Shown here: one piece after another, positions 6,365 through 9,631 of the stretch
Numbering within the stretch: the stretch's first letter is position 1
Layout: the number at the start of each line of letters is the position of its first letter
Assembly (NCBI GenBank): GCA_963676605.2
Contig: CAXXSP010000004.1
Span: forward strand, 1-9,631
Length of the DNA: 9,631 nucleotides
Direction: 5' to 3'
Origin: SABI01 sp963676605
Lineage (GTDB): Bacteria > Spirochaetota > Spirochaetia > Sphaerochaetales > Sphaerochaetaceae
Made by a program: the position numbers and the translations under genes
The notes under the pieces: model-generated
Database searches by the model: none
The model's input: only the letters and a program-made list of their open reading frames with translations
What the model was told of the DNA's origin: nothing

Positions 6365-7621
6365 CTACAGGAGCGAGTACTCAGCCTCTGCAACAGGATC
6401 GAGCCACAGATCTTGAGCATCACTTTCAACAGGAACTATGATCGCGATGTGAGCAAACCATTCTCCGGGAGCGGAGCCGTGCCAGTGAGTGACTCCGGCG
6501 GGAATAACTACTGAGTCTCCCGCCTTAAGAGGTTGTGCCTCCTTTCCTTCTTCCTGGTAATATCCAGAACCGAGGGTGACGAGCAGTACCTGTACGTAAC
6601 TGTGTGCATGCCAGGTTGTTCGAGAGTCTGGAGAGAAGGTCACATTGACAATCGGGAGTCCTGCAGGATTGTCAAACGGTACAAGGGGTCCCACCCAGGT
6701 ATCTCCTGTGAATATGGTTTCATTGCCGCTCGGCTGTCCGAGAGGGAAGATCTCTGGGATGTATGGGTAGGATGAGGCAGGTTCAGAAGCCGCGGGAGCT
6801 GCCGGCATGCTTGCTCTTCGCTCAAGAACCTGACTGAGAACAGCTGCCGCGTTTTCCCCTCGTTCCTTCCCGAGTTCATTTGTAATGATAGAGACCATGT
6901 CATTCATTTCATCTTCAGTGATTCCTGAAGTCATCGCTGCACTCATATGGAACATCTGCTGGGAGTTTGTTCCCTCAAGAGCGGCGAGGATGCTGACAGT
7001 GGCAAGCTCTCTTCGATCAAAAGTGAGAGTATCTCTCGCAAAAATATCAGCAAACAAGTGTTCTTTCAGGAAAGCATCCATCGCATCACTGTAACCGTTC
7101 GTCTCCGCTTTTTTCTGATTGAGGGGGAATCCCATGAGCTTTGAGAGATTCGTCACACCAAGAGCGTATCTGTTCACTCCTTCAGGGAGAGCCGCAGGTT
7201 CTTCTCCGTAGGAATCCGTGATTCCTTCGGCAGCTCTTTCCTCCAGAACAGAGCCGAGGACTCCCTGTGCGTTCAGTGCTCTGGGGAACCCTGCATACGC
7301 ATAGGACTGGAGAATGATTTCTCCGATATCGCTGACAGTAAGACCGTTATCAAGCCCCTCGCCGATAACCCGGGCAAGGTTCTGCGAATCCCCGTTCGCA
7401 ATGAATGCTGAAATGGCGACGATGCTCTGCATATCGGAAGGCAGCGCGGTAATTTCCAACTCTGAAATCAGAGTAATTTCCGCATCGCTTTCCGCAGGTA
7501 TCTGTTCGGCGATTCCTTCTGCAGCAAGGTGGGAAGGAACAAGGAAAGTAAGCAGTAGAATGGCAAATATCAGCGGTTTCAAGGTAGTGTTTCCGATACT
7601 GAGTATGTTTTTCCTATTCAT
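6365..7621 (-). CDS. Exported double carboxymuconolactone-decarboxylase (AhpD-like) domain plus cupin fusion
   Basis: This is a 418-residue protein. The ATG at 7621 is chosen over one at 7702 because AAAGGAG lies 8 nt upstream and it opens directly into a signal peptide (residues 1-33, ending PSHLAA). A first CMD domain spans about 52-130 (LPSDMQSIVAISAF, LTVSDIGEIILQ, YAYAGFPRALNA) and a second about 180-268 (HLFADIFARDTLTFDRRELATV, ITEDEMNDMV). A Pro/Ala/Ser linker leads to a C-terminal cupin at about 320-400. Its metal-site motifs are WHAHSYVQ (His338, His340, Gln344) and PAGVTHWHG (His379). There is no cysteine anywhere, so AhpD-type CxxC peroxidase chemistry is excluded; an oxidoreductase, lyase or isomerase-like reaction on a small organic substrate is possible. 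Its leftward promoter region carries operator-like site D. The domain order resembles CMD-cupin proteins that accompany flavodoxins in anaerobes (family knowledge). Substrate unknown. Confidence 0.9.
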   Translation of the reverse strand: MNRKNILSIGNTTLKPLIFAILLLTFLVPSHLAAEGIAEQIPAESDAEITLISELEITALPSDMQSIVAISAFIANGDSQNLARVIGEGLDNGLTVSDIGEIILQSYAYAGFPRALNAQGVLGSVLEERAAEGITDSYGEEPAALPEGVNRYALGVTNLSKLMGFPLNQKKAETNGYSDAMDAFLKEHLFADIFARDTLTFDRRELATVSILAALEGTNSQQMFHMSAAMTSGITEDEMNDMVSIITNELGKERGENAAAVLSQVLERRASMPAAPAASEPASSYPYIPEIFPLGQPSGNETIFTGDTWVGPLVPFDNPAGLPIVNVTFSPDSRTTWHAHSYVQVLLVTLGSGYYQEEGKEAQPLKAGDSVVIPAGVTHWHGSAPGEWFAHIAIIVPVESDAQDLWLDPVAEAEYSLL

Positions 7622-7629
7622 CTGTAAAA

Positions 7630-7636
7630 CTCCTTT
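7630..7636 (-). promoter_or_regulatory. Ribosome site that fixes the CMD-cupin start
   Basis: AAAGGAG lies 8 nt before the ATG at 7621. The upstream in-frame ATG at 7702 has no comparable site and would place 27 polar residues before the signal peptide. Confidence 0.8.
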
Positions 7637-7726
7637 CAGGCAGTTTTTAGTCCATCCTTCCGGATAGGTCCATGCCTGTCTCTTTTCAGGATTTTCTGAC
7701 ATAGGTATCAGAGTCCTGGTATAGTT

Positions 7727-7756
7727 ATCCTAGACGTAACGTAAGATCTAGGTTTG
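7727..7756 (-). promoter_or_regulatory. Operator-like dyad and possible promoter, site D (CMD-cupin gene)
   Basis: An interrupted palindrome, CCTAGA (minus strand, 7747-7752) to TCTAGG (7729-7734), spans 24 bp and pairs at 16 of 24 positions. Reading leftward, its first half gives CCTAGAT-CTTA-CGTTA, resembling the core of sites A-C but with more mismatches. CAAACC (7751-7756), an 18-bp spacer and TAGGAT (7727-7732) could be the -35 and -10. The boxes are weak, and the 24-bp dyad is longer than the 18-bp one at the other sites. Confidence 0.45.
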
Positions 7757-7862
7757 TTCATCACAATGTAGCAATAAATAGGCTGTACGCCCAATACTTA
7801 TATTGAATGATCACGCATGCCTTTTATGCATGACTTCCGATGGTAACGTCGATGATAACGAT

Positions 7863-8771
7863 TCAGTACATCAGGTTGATAACGAGTCCCATAATCCATG
7901 ACAATAGAATGATATACATAAGATACAGTCCGAAACGACGGAACCCGAGGATCGCTTTCAAGGCACCGAGGTTTGTAATCTTTGTTCCAGGACCCGCTAT
8001 CATAAAGGCTGTTGCCGACCCAAGGCTCATCCCGCGTGCCATCCAGTCAAAGAGAAGGGGAATCGTACCTCCTCCGCATGCATAGAGCGGCACGCCGAGA
8101 GCTGCGGCCATGAGGACACCGAAAGCCTGATTTCTCCCGAACAGTGCAGTGGTCAATGTATCAGGAACATAGCGCTGGAATGCCGCGGTGAGTATGATGC
8201 CGAAAAGAAAGTAGGGAAGTGTTGCCCTTATGTTTCGCCACACATTCTTCAGATAGCGGACAAGGGGATTTCTTGCCGTATCCCTGCTGCTGCATGAGAT
8301 CATGGAAGAAAATGTGAAAAATACCTTTTTTCGGGAGGTGTAGAGCAGGTTGATGATGATTCCCGCCAATATCCCTCCAATCAGGGAAGAGATGACGCGT
8401 ATGATCATGACGTGTGTTCCGAGTGCCGAGCTGTAGATGATGAGCTGTGGATTAAGAAGAATAGAACTCATCATGAACGCTGCAAGCCAGTCATCCTTCA
8501 TCCCTTTCTGGCTGAAGGATGCAGCGATGGGAATAGTTCCATACATGCACAGCGGGGAGAGCACTCCCAGGGCACTTGCCGGCAGAATACCGAGTATACC
8601 GATTGGTTTATCCTGGAGATCTGAGAACCACCGAAGGATGCTCTGCTTTGCGAACACGGAGATCGCCGATCCTATCAGGACACCTCCTGCCCAGTACCGG
8701 AAAATCTGTTCGAATAGCACGGTAATATAGTACCAGAGGTAAATTGCCTCCCGCTGCAGAATTTCAGTCAT
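7863..8771 (-). CDS. Permease of the ArsP/YraQ (DUF318-type) family
   Basis: This is a 302-residue membrane protein with two similar halves of hydrophobic segments separated by a polar loop (about 145-180). The duplicated family motifs are visible: SPLCMYGTIPIAA (72-84) in the first half and PLYACGGGTIPLL (228-240) in the second, with LLNPQL (106-111) and AGPGTKITNLGAL (259-271). Cys75 and Cys232 sit in equivalent positions within the two motifs. ArsP members expel trivalent organoarsenicals, but most members of the wider family have no known substrate, so arsenic transport is only one possibility. The ATG at 8771 is preferred over a TTG at 8774. It overlaps the DUF362 stop codon by 8 nt, so translation is probably coupled and the two proteins probably act together. 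No recognisable ars gene is in the window. Confidence 0.9.
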   Translation of the reverse strand: MTEILQREAIYLWYYITVLFEQIFRYWAGGVLIGSAISVFAKQSILRWFSDLQDKPIGILGILPASALGVLSPLCMYGTIPIAASFSQKGMKDDWLAAFMMSSILLNPQLIIYSSALGTHVMIIRVISSLIGGILAGIIINLLYTSRKKVFFTFSSMISCSSRDTARNPLVRYLKNVWRNIRATLPYFLFGIILTAAFQRYVPDTLTTALFGRNQAFGVLMAAALGVPLYACGGGTIPLLFDWMARGMSLGSATAFMIAGPGTKITNLGALKAILGFRRFGLYLMYIILLSWIMGLVINLMY

Positions 8772-9631
8772 CAATGCTCACAAGACGGTATTCACGGCTT
8801 CCGAATCCTATGGCATCGGCATGTTCAAGGATATGCGTACCATTTCTCGACTCTATTCTCTTGACCACAGAGCCACCATCCTCTGCTGCATAGATGAGGT
8901 CTACGCATGCCTGATCAAGTGCTACAGGGTCAAGAGAGGCGAAGATTCCGATGTCATGCATATCGGGTTCAGCAGGATTCGCGACACAGTCGCAGTTCAC
9001 GGATATCCTGTTCACCACGTTTATATAGAGGATATCGTTTCCATGATCCAGATAGTCTGAGACCGACTTTGCCGCTTCAGCCATGGATTCGGTGAAACTG
9101 TCGACGGGAGTCTGAAAGCCTATACCGGTTCTCGATTCTCCTGCTGTGTGGATGAGTGATTTCCCTTCTGCAGAAGCGATGCCTATCGCCATGTTCTTGA
9201 GAGCTCCACCGAACCCACCCATCATATGACCTTTGAAATGGGAAAGAATGATGAAGAAGTCATAGTCTGTGAAATGTGAACCTACTTGATTCGTCTGAAG
9301 ATGTATTCCTCCTTCGACGGGAATCTCAATACCGCCTTCCGCATCCATGATATCGAAGGGAGCAAGGTCGATGTATCCGTGATCTTTTGCTATCTGCATA
9401 TGAAGTGCAGTGCTTGCCCTTGATCCACCGTAAGCGGTATTGCATTCCACGATCGTGCCGTCAACCGCATATACAAGGTCCTTGATAAATTCCGGCTCAA
9501 GGTTATTGCTGCCATCCCCCTCACCTGTATGAAGTTTTACCGCAACAGATCCGGAAGGTGTACGCCCAAGCGCCTCGTAGACCGCCATAAGACCTGCAGG
9601 ACTTATATCTTCGGTCATGTAGACTGCCGGG
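8764..9631 (-). CDS. DUF362 family protein (5' end outside window)
   Basis: The frame is open to the right edge, and its first visible residues PAVYMTEDISPAGLMAVYE fit the interior of DUF362 proteins. The ATG at 9618 is therefore probably internal and the true start lies outside. Diagnostic segments are HFKGHMMGGFGGALKNMAIG, SAEGKSLIHTAG and the cysteine-containing VNCDCVANPAEPDMHDIGIFASLDPVALDQACVDL. The visible part is 288 residues. There is no trailing CxxCxxC ferredoxin domain, which some DUF362 proteins carry. The biochemical role of the family is not established to my knowledge; a metal or redox function is often suspected because of its cysteines and iron-sulfur fusions. It is the upstream gene of a pair with the permease, with overlapping stop and start codons. 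Whether it has a signal peptide cannot be judged here. Confidence 0.88.
   Translation of the reverse strand, partial: PAVYMTEDISPAGLMAVYEALGRTPSGSVAVKLHTGEGDGSNNLEPEFIKDLVYAVDGTIVECNTAYGGSRASTALHMQIAKDHGYIDLAPFDIMDAEGGIEIPVEGGIHLQTNQVGSHFTDYDFFIILSHFKGHMMGGFGGALKNMAIGIASAEGKSLIHTAGESRTGIGFQTPVDSFTESMAEAAKSVSDYLDHGNDILYINVVNRISVNCDCVANPAEPDMHDIGIFASLDPVALDQACVDLIYAAEDGGSVVKRIESRNGTHILEHADAIGFGSREYRLVSIDD

Noticed and set aside
7314..7667. Rightward open frame of 117 codons
   Set aside because: It is antisense to the CMD-cupin gene, without a ribosome site or known motifs.
7622..7702. Upstream start at 7702 for the CMD-cupin protein
   Set aside because: It would place 27 polar residues before a signal peptide and lacks a ribosome site; the ATG at 7621 has AAAGGAG at good spacing.
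7816..7832. CATGC/GCATG hairpin downstream of the permease gene
   Set aside because: A 5-bp stem without a U-tract is too weak to call a terminator.
9616..9618. ATG at 9618 as the start of the DUF362 gene
   Set aside because: The frame stays open to the window edge and the preceding codons (PAVY) fit the conserved family N-terminal region, so the start is outside.
1..9631. Insertion sequences, CRISPR array, tRNA or integration sites
   Set aside because: No transposase-like protein, regularly spaced repeats, cloverleaf sequence or flanking direct repeats were found on reading both strands.

Overview
The window looks like an accessory redox and electrophile-stress locus from an anaerobic, probably diderm bacterium. 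The base composition is moderate, Shine-Dalgarno-type ribosome sites are clear, and several proteins of normally cytosolic families carry Sec-type signal peptides. A spirochaete of the Sphaerochaeta/Spirochaeta type is possible, but this is a low-confidence guess: no rRNA or other phylogenetic marker is present.

Layout from left to right. At 1-1094 (-) lies the 5' part of an exported fusion of a SUMF1/FGE-like domain with a flavodoxin, cut by the window edge. A 534-bp divergent intergenic region follows. A DHA2-type MFS exporter lies at 1629-3008 (+). A tight three-gene operon runs from 3092 to 5643 (+): a DUF3737 beta-helix protein, a MalY/PatB-type C-S lyase and an exported cyclophilin-like protein. 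A MerR-family regulator (5708-6148, -) faces this operon convergently. Next is an exported fusion of two carboxymuconolactone-decarboxylase (CMD) domains with a cupin (6365-7621, -). At the right edge a DUF362 protein (-, start outside the window) overlaps a downstream ArsP/YraQ-type permease (-, 7863-8771).

The most interesting point is regulatory. Three intergenic regions contain a MerR-style promoter with a 19-bp -35/-10 spacer and a shared core that reads roughly CCTAGAG-N4-CTTTA. They lie upstream of the flavodoxin fusion, the DUF3737 operon and the merR gene itself. A fourth, more divergent copy lies upstream of the CMD-cupin gene. The regulator has a single cysteine (Cys54), placed like the sensing cysteine of AdhR/NmlR-type electrophile sensors. 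The inference is a local regulon in which one thiol-based MerR sensor controls several envelope-targeted redox or detoxification proteins, a cytosolic C-S lyase and perhaps the exporter. The substrate and the biochemical pathway are not evident from sequence. No RNA genes, CRISPR arrays, insertion sequences or integration sites were seen.
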